From a virus: 48,113 bases of DNA. This document shows, one piece after another, positions 7,820-15,306 of this stretch. A program made the translations under genes and the position numbers. The notes under the pieces were generated by a model. That model was not told the DNA's origin, searched no databases, and was given only the letters and a program-made list of their open reading frames with translations. The stretch spans positions 1 to 48,113 of the IMG/VR virus record IMGVR_UViG_3300028666_000046; one strand, given 5' to 3'. The stretch's first letter is position 1. Each line of letters starts with the position of its first letter.

Positions 7820-8788
7820 ATGAATATGGCTGAAGATCAAGTTGACGAAACAGTCAAAGGTAGATCGTTTGGAGAAGAGACGGAACGAGAAGCTGGAGAT
7901 GAAGGCAACGAATCAGAGGTTGAGCAAGAAACAGAAAACACAGAAACAGAATCACAAGACAACCAAGAGGAAACTCAAGGGGATGCCAATGAAACTGAGT
8001 CTGAGGAAGAAACAGAAGGCGAAACTGAAGGTGAGAAACCAGAGTTGACTGAGAAGGGAACTAAAAAGGACCCTAACCCCAAGTCAGCAGTTCATCAAGA
8101 GCTAGCAAACGAAAAAAAAGTCAGAGGTCAAATGGAACAAGTTTTGGGAGATCCCGAATTACTTGCTAAATTTGCAGAAGAGCGTTACGGAATCAAACTT
8201 CCTGTTAAAGGAGTTGAAACCAAAACTGAGGATAAAACCACAGGAGACGCACCTGAACTTGTAGATTACAAGGCCGAAGATTTTGAAAACCTAGATGATG
8301 TCGCCAATAAATTTAATAATTTGCAGAAGACTTTTATCGAAAGAGAAAAAGCCAGAGATGCAAAGATCGAAGAGCTTACCAAGCAATTAGGTGGTATAGC
8401 AGATGGCGGAAAAAGAGTGGCAATAGCCAACAACATCACTCAAGGTGTAAGTAGTTTGTCGAAAGAACCAGAACTCGACCCCAAAAGCCCTGATTTTATA
8501 CCAGGACTAGATGAAGAAATAGCTTCACGATTTAACCAACTTGACTATGATCCAGTTAGTAAAGTGTTTAAAGGACAACATTCGATAGAAAATGTCGGAC
8601 AGGAAATCCTTAAAGCAGTACGACTGGGGAGAAAATCAGGATCTTTAAAAGCTCAGACAATTGTTAAAGACAAGAGTCAAGGCAAAATTAAAGATAATGT
8701 CAAAGCTAACGATGTAGTAGATACAGACAAAATGAAGCCTGGAGAATCTATTGCACAAGGTATAGCAAAAATGATGAAAGGTCGTTAA
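7820..8788 (+). CDS. Capsid scaffolding protein
   Basis: The 322 aa protein has a very acidic, Glu/Thr-rich first 80 residues (runs such as ETEGETEGE) and helical central and C-terminal parts with FNNLQKTFIEREKARDAKIEEL, a likely coiled coil. This composition and the position directly before the major capsid gene are typical of phage scaffolds. The start is supported by GGGAGGTGAA just upstream; a second ATG at 7826 is also possible. The final residues (KMMKGR) are basic, as in scaffolds that bind capsid protein through a positive tail. Confidence 0.8.
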   Translation: MNMAEDQVDETVKGRSFGEETEREAGDEGNESEVEQETENTETESQDNQEETQGDANETESEEETEGETEGEKPELTEKGTKKDPNPKSAVHQELANEKKVRGQMEQVLGDPELLAKFAEERYGIKLPVKGVETKTEDKTTGDAPELVDYKAEDFENLDDVANKFNNLQKTFIEREKARDAKIEELTKQLGGIADGGKRVAIANNITQGVSSLSKEPELDPKSPDFIPGLDEEIASRFNQLDYDPVSKVFKGQHSIENVGQEILKAVRLGRKSGSLKAQTIVKDKSQGKIKDNVKANDVVDTDKMKPGESIAQGIAKMMKGR

Positions 8789-8792
8789 ATAT

Positions 8793-8909
8793 ATGAAAAA
8801 CCGTATTTTGTTAAACATAAATAAATTTATCTCACTCGAATCAACCAGGGTTAAAGGTAGTATTACCGCACCTCCTGGCGAAAATAAAAGTGGGGTGATT
8901 TATATATGA
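8793..8909 (+). CDS. 38-aa leader ORF overlapping the capsid start
   Basis: The stretch between scaffold and capsid genes is fully open in one frame: it starts MKNRILLNINKF and ends SGVIYI, with its TGA sharing an ATGA overlap with the capsid start codon. The capsid's Shine-Dalgarno is inside this ORF. AAAGGT lies about 11 bases before its start. It may be a real small protein or, more likely, a leader that couples capsid translation to upstream ribosomes. Confidence 0.45.
   Translation: MKNRILLNINKFISLESTRVKGSITAPPGENKSGVIYI
8869..8897 (+). promoter_or_regulatory. Possible Shine-Dalgarno-masking hairpin before the capsid gene
   Basis: CACCTC at 8869-8874 can pair with GGGGTG at 8892-8897, the ribosome site of the capsid gene, closing a 17-base loop. 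An upstream CCAGG (8845-8849) can pair with CCTGG (8874-8878), which would compete with this stem. Ribosomes translating the 38-aa ORF would open the hairpin. Confidence 0.35.
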
Positions 8910-10063
8910 GTACAAAATACGGTCAAGGGTCAACTCTTGATGGCTTGAATAAGGAACTTTATCTTAATATTGAAAAAGAGATAATGAAATATCCTTCTCC
9001 AAGAATCGAGTTGTTAAAAAGAATTGGTGGTTTCGACCAACCTATTCTTTCCCATAAAATTGAGTGGTCAAGAAAAGATAACCGTCCAGTAAAATCTACT
9101 GCTGCGAATAAAATCACAGCTGGAGACACGACAATCATTGTCAGTGATCCTGGCGTTTTCAATGTTGACGACTTAATCCAATATCCCGCAGGTGAACAAT
9201 CAATTGTTGTTTCCGTAACTGGAGGCACAAGTGTTGTTGTTAAACACTGGGCAGGAACCGCTGAAACAGTCCAAATCCTTGGACCTATCATGCGTATTGG
9301 AGGTGCTACGGCACAGGGGAAAAATGCTGACGACATGGTCATTACTGGCTATGAAGACCTTTACAACTACACTTCTATTTTAGAAGATGTCGTTGATCTA
9401 TCTGGTACAGAGAATCAAGCCTTGATAAGAGGTCATGAGGATTCTGGAGAGTTAATTGCAAGAAAACAGCAAGAACTTGCTGAAATCTGGCAAACTCAGA
9501 TGGTGTTAGGAATTCGTGTCAAAGACGATGCCAGCAAAACCACAACTTGTGGAGGTATTAAGTATTTAATAGATACTTATGCAGCTGCAAACGCTATTAA
9601 CTTCGGTGGAAATGCCACTTGGGCAGCCACAGGAAATAGCGGTCCTTTAGGCAAAGTTGATGATGCACTTGATGCAATCTCAGCTAAGGTCTTCGGAAAA
9701 CCTGTTATGTATGTTGGAAGCAAATTTATGCGTAAATTCAAATACGCTATTGCTGATTCTGACATTCAAACTACTACAGAACTAGACGATTCTAGAGGTG
9801 TAGGAAAAGTTGGATATTACATGTCCCATTTATACGGAAAAATTGACGTTATTCTTATTCAGGAAAGAACTGGATTTATGGATAACTTAGTTTTCTTTGT
9901 TGATGAATCCGATCTTGGTCAAAAGGCCATGAAAGGTCGTGAATGGCAAACTTTCCAACTTGGAAGAAAAGGAGATAGTTTCCAATGGCAAATACTTTCA
10001 GAGAGAACTGTAAAGATGGGTAATCCATCCGCACACGCATATCTTTACAACTTTGGTTTCTAA
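8906..10063 (+). CDS. Major capsid protein (SU10-like, DUF5309)
   Basis: The 385 aa protein matches what I know of the SU10 major head protein/DUF5309 group: an N-terminal segment with LKRIGGF and KIEWSRKDNRP, a beta-rich insertion, DLYNYTSILEDVVDLSGT in the spine-helix region, QQELAEIWQTQMVLG, and a C-terminal beta block ending SERTVKMGNPSAHAYLYNFGF. Length and position after the scaffold agree. It should form an HK97-fold shell. The gene ends at a strong intrinsic terminator (10087). GGGGTGA gives the ribosome site, and the start overlaps the 38-aa leader ORF. Confidence 0.85.
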   Translation: MSTKYGQGSTLDGLNKELYLNIEKEIMKYPSPRIELLKRIGGFDQPILSHKIEWSRKDNRPVKSTAANKITAGDTTIIVSDPGVFNVDDLIQYPAGEQSIVVSVTGGTSVVVKHWAGTAETVQILGPIMRIGGATAQGKNADDMVITGYEDLYNYTSILEDVVDLSGTENQALIRGHEDSGELIARKQQELAEIWQTQMVLGIRVKDDASKTTTCGGIKYLIDTYAAANAINFGGNATWAATGNSGPLGKVDDALDAISAKVFGKPVMYVGSKFMRKFKYAIADSDIQTTTELDDSRGVGKVGYYMSHLYGKIDVILIQERTGFMDNLVFFVDESDLGQKAMKGREWQTFQLGRKGDSFQWQILSERTVKMGNPSAHAYLYNFGF

Positions 10064-10086
10064 TCAAAATTGTAGTATCGAGGTTA

Positions 10087-10112
10087 GGGCTCTGTAACAG
10101 GAGCCCTTTCTC
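10087..10112 (+). terminator. Intrinsic terminator after the capsid gene
   Basis: GGGCTC and GAGCCC form a perfect 6-bp stem around an 8-base loop, followed by TTTCTC. It should end capsid transcripts. Confidence 0.8.
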
Positions 10113-10121
10113 GTGGGGGGG

Positions 10122-10433
10122 TTATTTTTTACTTTGTTTGACAGTTTCTTCTCTATGGCAATTTGGACATAATACTAAAACATTTTCTCTTGAATATCCT
10201 TTATATTTGTCTATTCTATGACGATCACAGTATGTTTTGTCCCAACCACATTTCTCGCATTTTTTATTAGAAATTTTTTCTCTTCTTTTAAAGTTGACTG
10301 TATCAAACAGACCTTTACTTCGATGATGAAAAGTACAAAATCTATCATAGTATGTTTTACCTTTTTTATTTCCAGCATTTCTTCCAGGTCTATGGCAATC
10401 TGGAAATTCACAAGTTGTTCTTATTGCTCTCAT
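10122..10433 (-). CDS. HNH-type endonuclease, zinc-bound
   Basis: The 103 aa protein has CEFPDCHRPG near the N-terminus and, in the second half, CEKCGWDKTYCDRHRID followed by VLCPNCHREE, i.e. paired CxxC knuckles around a DRHRID core as in short HNH nucleases. It is transcribed against the flanking capsid genes and lies in a spacer bounded by a terminator and a promoter, as expected of a free-standing homing endonuclease. No active-site residue can be confirmed without alignment. Confidence 0.65.
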   Translation of the reverse strand: MRAIRTTCEFPDCHRPGRNAGNKKGKTYYDRFCTFHHRSKGLFDTVNFKRREKISNKKCEKCGWDKTYCDRHRIDKYKGYSRENVLVLCPNCHREETVKQSKK

Positions 10434-10485
10434 AACCCCTATGATAACATATAGGGGGATCTATATCAACTTACAAGACTTCAGT

Positions 10486-10524
10486 TAAAATTAAAATATG
10501 ATGAAAAGAGGTGATTATTTATGA
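10486..10524 (+). promoter_or_regulatory. -10-only promoter with mini-ORF MMKRGDYL
   Basis: TAAAATTAAAAT runs directly into ATG at 10498. That ATG opens an eight-codon ORF (MMKRGDYL) whose codons contain the ribosome site AGAGGTGAT, and whose TGA overlaps the ATG at 10521. The same arrangement occurs at 38957-38989. Confidence 0.5.
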
Positions 10525-10679
10525 GCACATCGCCAGCAAGAGCAGTTTTTGTACTTGGAAAAGAAATCCGAGGAAATCGTGAAGCAGTTATTGTGGAAGC
10601 AGGAGAAGAGTACACAATGGACGTAGCGGCAATAGTCGATTACCAAAACGCAACAGCAACCTTCCCTTATTCCGTTTAG
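10521..10679 (+). CDS. Small conserved-looking protein (52 aa)
   Basis: The protein starts MSTSPARAVFVLGKEIRGNR and ends NATATFPYSV. A perfect AGAGGTGAT sits ten bases before the start, and the gene lies between a -10-only promoter and a terminator, which makes it a single-gene transcription unit. Neither membrane segment nor known domain. Its place after the capsid gene and its promoter class suggest a minor head or decoration protein, but that is inference. Confidence 0.65.
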   Translation: MSTSPARAVFVLGKEIRGNREAVIVEAGEEYTMDVAAIVDYQNATATFPYSV

Positions 10680-10705
10680 TTATAGGGTATGAGTTGAATA
10701 CAGAG

Positions 10706-10730
10706 ACCGTCCTTTACAGGGCGGTTTTCT
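10706..10730 (+). terminator. Intrinsic terminator, immediately followed by a promoter
   Basis: ACCGTCC and GGGCGGT pair (one G-U) around TTTACA, followed by TTTTCT. The same bases feed a downstream -10 TATACT (10735-10740), five bases before the HNH start at 10746, so terminator and promoter are interleaved. Confidence 0.75.
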
Positions 10731-10745
10731 GTGTTATACTGAAGT

Positions 10746-11219
10746 ATGGGAATAATATATCTGTCAGGTAAGAATAAACTTCCAGTTTTGATTGATGACG
10801 AGGATCTTGAAAAAGTTTCTAAGTTTAGATGGTATTTACATAGAAACGGTTATGCAGTTAGAAATCGTTCCAACTTAGAAACTTCTACTAAAATTCCTCT
10901 TAAAATGCACAGGCTCATTTTGAATACTCCTACTAATCTTACAACAGACCACATAAACCATAATAAATTGGATAATCGTAAGAAAAATTTGAGAATATGT
11001 ACAAGAATTCAAAATAATTTTAATCGTAAAAGAAAATCTAATAATACAAGTGGATTAAAAGGAGTTCATTTTAGTAAGGTTACTGGTAAATGGATGGCAA
11101 GAGTTGGAGCTAATGGAATTAGACATTACTTGGGTGTTTTTGAAACTAAAGAAGAAGCATTTGAGGCTTATAAGGTTGCTGCTCAAAAATATCATGGAGA
11201 ATTTGTTAATTTAAGCTAA
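10746..11219 (+). CDS. HNH homing endonuclease with AP2 DNA-binding domain
   Basis: The 157 aa protein has the HNH_3 layout: KFRWYLHRNGYAVR, MHRLIL, then the core TTDHINHNKLDNRKKNLR, whose H-N-N/H residues match the catalytic motif, followed by NNTSGLKGVHFSK...KWMARVGANG...YLGVFETKEEAFEAY, a complete AP2 domain. This pairing is typical of free-standing phage homing endonucleases. It has its own promoter and overlaps the convergent tail gene by 9 bases. Confidence 0.85.
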   Translation: MGIIYLSGKNKLPVLIDDEDLEKVSKFRWYLHRNGYAVRNRSNLETSTKIPLKMHRLILNTPTNLTTDHINHNKLDNRKKNLRICTRIQNNFNRKRKSNNTSGLKGVHFSKVTGKWMARVGANGIRHYLGVFETKEEAFEAYKVAAQKYHGEFVNLS

Positions 11220-13322
11220 AGTCGTAAGCCTCGACCTGGAAGGAAGCTCCCTTTCTGAGCCAGTATAGTAAAAGTAACAACCTATAAGCGTAATTTCATC
11301 GGCAATTCCATCATTTTGTAAATTAAGTTTAGTCCAAAACAAATCCTTTTGGCGAAGATTTATATATCTAAGTAAAAGAGTCTCTCCTTGATTGTCGACT
11401 TTCATCATTCCAATTTCTTGGTTTCCCCACTCGTCATTTCCAAATCCCGAAAAAACTGGATCGGTTGAAATTCGATAGCGAGGATATTGTTCAATTCCAT
11501 TTTCTCCCATCGCAATAGCTTGAACTGTGGTTCCATTTCCAGAAAGTCCTCCAAAGACCAAAACAGCTCGGTCATATTTCTTAAATTTATCAGGAAACTT
11601 TGCATCATATTGTTTGGTTGTAATTGAAAGAGTAATAGCATTTCCACTTCCAGTTCCAGAAGCATAATCAGTTTTACCAGTAAACATTCTTACAGAATTT
11701 CCGCCATAAGCTGTAATAGCATCAGAGACTCCAAAATACATTTCCTCAATTTTGGTCGTAGGGTTTATAGCTTTTGAAAATACTGCTGGATGAAGGCCTG
11801 TCCAGTTACTCCAGGTATTGTATCTTTCATCAAATACCAAAATTGAGTTGTTGCCACTCCCAGCAGGTCCAGTCGAAATTCCAAATAAAGATAAATTATT
11901 TATGTAGTCAGAACAAATCATTCCAAAATTAGCTGGAGTGACTTGACCAACAACAGAATCAGCTTTTAATGACATGACAGAGTAACGAAGAATTGTTCCA
12001 AAGTTTGCCTCGTGTCCAAGTGAGGCTACACCTTCTTGTGACCAAAAACGGATATTATCTCCAGCAACATGGGGTGAAAGAGGAGACATTGTTCCTCGAA
12101 TAACATTGACATTTTGGATTAACATTCCACCTTTTGAATCAACTCCAACAAGTCCTACATGGTGATCTTTAAAAACTGCTAAACCATCAGAATTAGCAAC
12201 TGAAAATGCTTTTAAAGCGTTAATAGTTTGTCCATCTCCAGAGCCGTAGTCGTCCAGATCTGCTCCGTCAGCAAGTGAGAATGAGGAAGCAATATCTTGA
12301 ACATCTGGAGAAGTAAGATTTATAGCTCCAAGGCCTGCTGAAGAGAGTAAAACTTCTTTTCCAAATTCAACTGTGGTTCCAACCAATTTTCCTTGATGAA
12401 CGTCTAGTAAGTAGAAATGATAACCAAGTGTATCGTTGTCAGCTGGAACTCCAAAAGCTGTTCCTTGGTCGGCATCAGTTTTTTGATCGACATAAGTATT
12501 TACATCGGCAGCAATGCTATCCAAAAAGAATTCATCACCAGCCACATCTCCTCGATAAATTGCTCTTCTTGTAGTTCCTGTGGCTGCTGCTGGAAGAGTA
12601 AGGGTCAAATAAGTAGAAGAGCTAATCTCAGGCATGCTATCGTAAAAACCTTGACCTGTTGACTGTCCTCCATCATTTGCAGGTGAAGCTAAAGTAGTTC
12701 CAAATTCGTTTAAATCTGCATATCTATAAAAAAAAGTTCTCGTTCCTGTTCCAGAACCAGTTTTAACAACAGTTGGCCTCGTAGAAGGATCTGTAATTTC
12801 AGTAAAAACTTTCCAATTAACTCCATCAAAAATAACAATATTATCAATTGGATCTGCAAAGTAAATACAGTTTTTTCCACCTATTTTGTATTGAACCATG
12901 TTGATAAAGGCTCCAGTGTCAAAGACAGGAGAATTGCTCGAAAATGTAGGATGAGTTCCAACATAACCAGCAGGAGGAGTTCCTGTTAAAAGGCTCCAAG
13001 CATCAGTTGCAAAGTTATAGCTTTCAACTTTTCCAAGATCATTTACTCTCACAAAGAAATCGACTTCATCAGTGCCAATTTTATAAAACATTTTTTGATT
13101 TAAAATCTTTGTTGCACTTGACATTCTAGTTCCAATAATTTGAGTTCCTTGTCGTTTGGAAATAGATCCATACTGAGAATAAATTCCATTGAGAAGTTCT
13201 GCTAATTCGGTATCTTTTAAAGCTGAAGCATTAGGAAGTGAATTCCAACCATCAGAAAAACCATTACTCCCTAAACGAGAGATTGGTGGATTCTGTCTTG
13301 GTTTTTTTATTATCCATGCCAT
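11211..13322 (-). CDS. Tail nozzle-like protein (tail tubular B / hub type)
   Basis: The 703 aa protein is beta-rich with few Cys. Its first 70 residues (GFSDGWNSLPNASALKDTELAELLNG, then SISKRQGTQIIG, quoted in parts) follow the pattern of podovirus nozzle proteins such as T7 gp12: a Pro-rich start, an Asp/Glu-rich helix, and a KRQG loop. Repeated blade-like motifs suggest a beta-propeller. It follows the 240-aa adaptor gene with a one-base gap, as tail tubular A and B genes do in T7-like phages. The family call rests on order, size and pattern only. Confidence 0.55.
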   Translation of the reverse strand: MAWIIKKPRQNPPISRLGSNGFSDGWNSLPNASALKDTELAELLNGIYSQYGSISKRQGTQIIGTRMSSATKILNQKMFYKIGTDEVDFFVRVNDLGKVESYNFATDAWSLLTGTPPAGYVGTHPTFSSNSPVFDTGAFINMVQYKIGGKNCIYFADPIDNIVIFDGVNWKVFTEITDPSTRPTVVKTGSGTGTRTFFYRYADLNEFGTTLASPANDGGQSTGQGFYDSMPEISSSTYLTLTLPAAATGTTRRAIYRGDVAGDEFFLDSIAADVNTYVDQKTDADQGTAFGVPADNDTLGYHFYLLDVHQGKLVGTTVEFGKEVLLSSAGLGAINLTSPDVQDIASSFSLADGADLDDYGSGDGQTINALKAFSVANSDGLAVFKDHHVGLVGVDSKGGMLIQNVNVIRGTMSPLSPHVAGDNIRFWSQEGVASLGHEANFGTILRYSVMSLKADSVVGQVTPANFGMICSDYINNLSLFGISTGPAGSGNNSILVFDERYNTWSNWTGLHPAVFSKAINPTTKIEEMYFGVSDAITAYGGNSVRMFTGKTDYASGTGSGNAITLSITTKQYDAKFPDKFKKYDRAVLVFGGLSGNGTTVQAIAMGENGIEQYPRYRISTDPVFSGFGNDEWGNQEIGMMKVDNQGETLLLRYINLRQKDLFWTKLNLQNDGIADEITLIGCYFYYTGSERELPSRSRLTTLA

Positions 13323-13323
13323 G

Positions 13324-14046
13324 TTATTGTAATCTAGTTAATCTATCTGGCCTTCTCGAATATTGCCTTCGTGCCACTCTCGACCTATCTATGTGAGCTG
13401 GATTAGTTTCAAACTTCAAAATCTCATTTCTAGCTGGAATCATTTCCATACCCAAATAAACAGCAAGCCTGTTTTCAAATTCAGTTCTAGCATCGTCCTC
13501 AGATCCAGGTAAGTTAGCTGCTCTAAAGATTTCTATTAAAGCTCCAAAAGCTACTAAATCTCCTGGTAATAGTAATTTATCTGTGGCATCAACTGGCTTA
13601 GGTGGTGTTGCAAAATACCAACAAATTACAGTGGTTGCATCTGCTGCCCAAGGTACTTGGAAATTTAATTGCCAACTACCAAAGTCAGGATCAGTTGGGT
13701 CAGTTATCATTTGAGCAAAAACTGATTGTCCATCAGGAAGTCTATCTGGATCTGCATAGTCGATATCATCAACAGCAAAAATGTAAAGAGAATTTGCTCT
13801 TTGAAATTGAACAGGGAGCAAGACTGAAGTATCTCCTTTTTTAATTACTAAACTGTCATCCATTTGTAAAAGTCTTCTCCAAAAACCTCTTCGAGAAGAT
13901 TCTTCGTATTTCATCTGAATAGCAAGAAGCCACGCATTGTATTCCTCAGATCCCACGTCTGGAATAGTGCCTCCTTTATAAGGAGCAATTACACTCATAA
14001 CATCACTTAAAGTAGAAATGAATTGATTGGTCAATACCTGCGTCAT
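13324..14046 (-). CDS. Head-tail adaptor-like protein (tail tubular A type)
   Basis: 240 aa. It combines an N-terminal helical part (NQFISTLSDVMSVIAPYKGG, then RRGFWRRLLQMDD), a central beta region and a C-terminal helix rich in AFGALIEIFRAANLPG. Size, fold pattern and position just before the nozzle-like gene match podovirus adaptors (T7 gp11 or P22 gp4 like). Own -10-only promoter at 14055. An engaged helix with many Arg near the end (RSRVARRQYSRRPDRL) could contact DNA or portal. Confidence 0.5.
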   Translation of the reverse strand: MTQVLTNQFISTLSDVMSVIAPYKGGTIPDVGSEEYNAWLLAIQMKYEESSRRGFWRRLLQMDDSLVIKKGDTSVLLPVQFQRANSLYIFAVDDIDYADPDRLPDGQSVFAQMITDPTDPDFGSWQLNFQVPWAADATTVICWYFATPPKPVDATDKLLLPGDLVAFGALIEIFRAANLPGSEDDARTEFENRLAVYLGMEMIPARNEILKFETNPAHIDRSRVARRQYSRRPDRLTRLQ

Positions 14047-14054
14047 ATATTTTA

Positions 14055-14060
14055 ATTATA
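14055..14060 (-). promoter_or_regulatory. -10-only promoter for the adaptor gene
   Basis: On the minus strand TATAAT TAAAATAT ATG; no -35 seen. Leaderless mRNA expected. Confidence 0.6.
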
Positions 14061-14091
14061 CAAGTTTAATAGAGTTCTGGTAACACAGGAG

Positions 14092-15057
14092 TTACTGATT
14101 AGGATTTAAGAATCTCTTTAAGTAATCTGAAAGAGTGGAGTTAGTAGCAAGATTTGTTGCATCTGTTCCAGTTGCATTAGCTGGATTATTAGCTCCTGTG
14201 GTACCTAAAACTGAGTTAAGGGTATTTGTTATTCCAGAAAAGTCAGGAGTCATAGCGGAAAGACCGCTAGAGTTTAATGGTGAAAGTGCTGCAAGCTGTT
14301 GAGCTTGAGCTACGATATTTGCCAAAGTTCCAGTGTAATCAGTTAAACCACCAGATCTGATTTGATTAACTCCGTTATTAACTCCTTCAAGATAAGTGTT
14401 TGCCTGACCTTCTTGAGTATTTGCTTGATCTTGTCGAGAATTATAAAGATTCAAATTATTTGAAAGATTTGTGTCTTTTGCAGCAAGAGTGCTTCCTTGA
14501 GTTTTAGCAAGATTTCCAGTTATATTTTGACCAAGTCTAAGTTTAGAACCAAGTCCGAGATTTCCTCCCTGTTGATTTACATTCCCAGCTAGTTGCTGAG
14601 CTGTTAGAGCATTACTTCCAAGATCTCCAGCTGCCGTATTTGTAATTTGTTGATCTCCAGTATTTTTAAGATCCAAACTTCTATTTCTAAAAGCATTAAC
14701 GGAATCCATTAAAGTCTGAAAAGTATCTTGTCCAGTTTTTTGGTAGGCATCAGCGTTTGCTAAGGCAGCAGCTAGACCAAGGTTTGCAGCTCCAGTTCCA
14801 AGATTGCTTGTGTTATTTGTTGTTGCAGCTCCTAATACTTGTCCTTGTGGGGCAGCAGCTTTTTGTGCTGTTGAAACTATTGAATCAAAACTATTGTTAT
14901 TTGGTGTGTAGTTAGCAGCATTGTTATTTGTTGGGGAACTCATTGGAGCAGCTCCCAAAGATGCTCTTAAAGCAATTTCTTGTGGAGTTAAAGGCCTCCC
15001 TGGATTAAAATTAGCGTAGTGCGGATCTGTTTGAGAAGATCCTGGTATTAGTGCCAT
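14092..15057 (-). CDS. Low-complexity virion protein
   Basis: The 321 aa protein is rich in Asn, Gln, Ala, Leu and Thr, nearly without aromatic residues and Cys, with Gln/Asn-rich helices (NLSNNLNLYNSRQDQANTQ) through the middle. Composition resembles internal or ejection proteins of short-tailed phages. It lies in the minus-strand tail block with its own -10-only promoter. No family is recognised. Confidence 0.6.
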   Translation of the reverse strand: MALIPGSSQTDPHYANFNPGRPLTPQEIALRASLGAAPMSSPTNNNAANYTPNNNSFDSIVSTAQKAAAPQGQVLGAATTNNTSNLGTGAANLGLAAALANADAYQKTGQDTFQTLMDSVNAFRNRSLDLKNTGDQQITNTAAGDLGSNALTAQQLAGNVNQQGGNLGLGSKLRLGQNITGNLAKTQGSTLAAKDTNLSNNLNLYNSRQDQANTQEGQANTYLEGVNNGVNQIRSGGLTDYTGTLANIVAQAQQLAALSPLNSSGLSAMTPDFSGITNTLNSVLGTTGANNPANATGTDATNLATNSTLSDYLKRFLNPNQ

Positions 15058-15064
15058 ATATTTT

Positions 15065-15070
15065 ATTATA
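15065..15070 (-). promoter_or_regulatory. -10-only promoter for the 321-aa virion gene
   Basis: Minus strand TATAAT AAAATAT ATG; no -35 visible. Confidence 0.6.
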
Positions 15071-15090
15071 GCTTTTTTTATTTTGTAATG

Positions 15091-15231
15091 TTATTTACAC
15101 TGAAGAGTTGGAATACATTGGAGTACACGAACATTTTGTTGGTGCTGAGTTTCTAAGTTAGCAATTTTGCCAAGAAAAAAGCTAATTAAAAGTAACTCTC
15201 CTACAACTGCTACGACTAATATTTTTTTCAT
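15091..15231 (-). CDS. Small single-pass membrane protein (46 aa)
   Basis: Starts MKKILVVAVVGELLLISFF, a Lys-led hydrophobic segment of about 18 residues, then a Gln-rich tail with two Cys (VLQCIPTLQCK). It may be a signal-anchored or secreted peptide. The start lies six bases after a -10 TATCAT of a strong promoter with the operator palindrome, so it is probably an independent, leaderless unit. No family recognised; early host-interaction or lysis-related roles are both possible. Confidence 0.6.
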   Translation of the reverse strand: MKKILVVAVVGELLLISFFLGKIANLETQHQQNVRVLQCIPTLQCK

Positions 15232-15237
15232 AAAAGA

Positions 15238-15266
15238 ATGATAACACACACTCTGCTAAAAGTCAA
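15238..15266 (-). promoter_or_regulatory. Promoter with operator-like spacer for the 46-aa gene
   Basis: Minus strand TTGACT, spacer TTTAGCAGAGTGTGTGT (17), -10 TATCAT, then six bases to ATG. Back-to-back with the + strand -10 at 15293. Confidence 0.75.
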
Positions 15267-15292
15267 GTAAGTCGAGAGTATTAGAAAAACGC

Positions 15293-15298
15293 TATAAT
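15293..15298 (+). promoter_or_regulatory. -10-only promoter for the 1036-aa gene
   Basis: TATAAT TAAAATAT ATG; no recognisable -35. Confidence 0.6.
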
Positions 15299-15306
15299 TA
15301 AAATAT

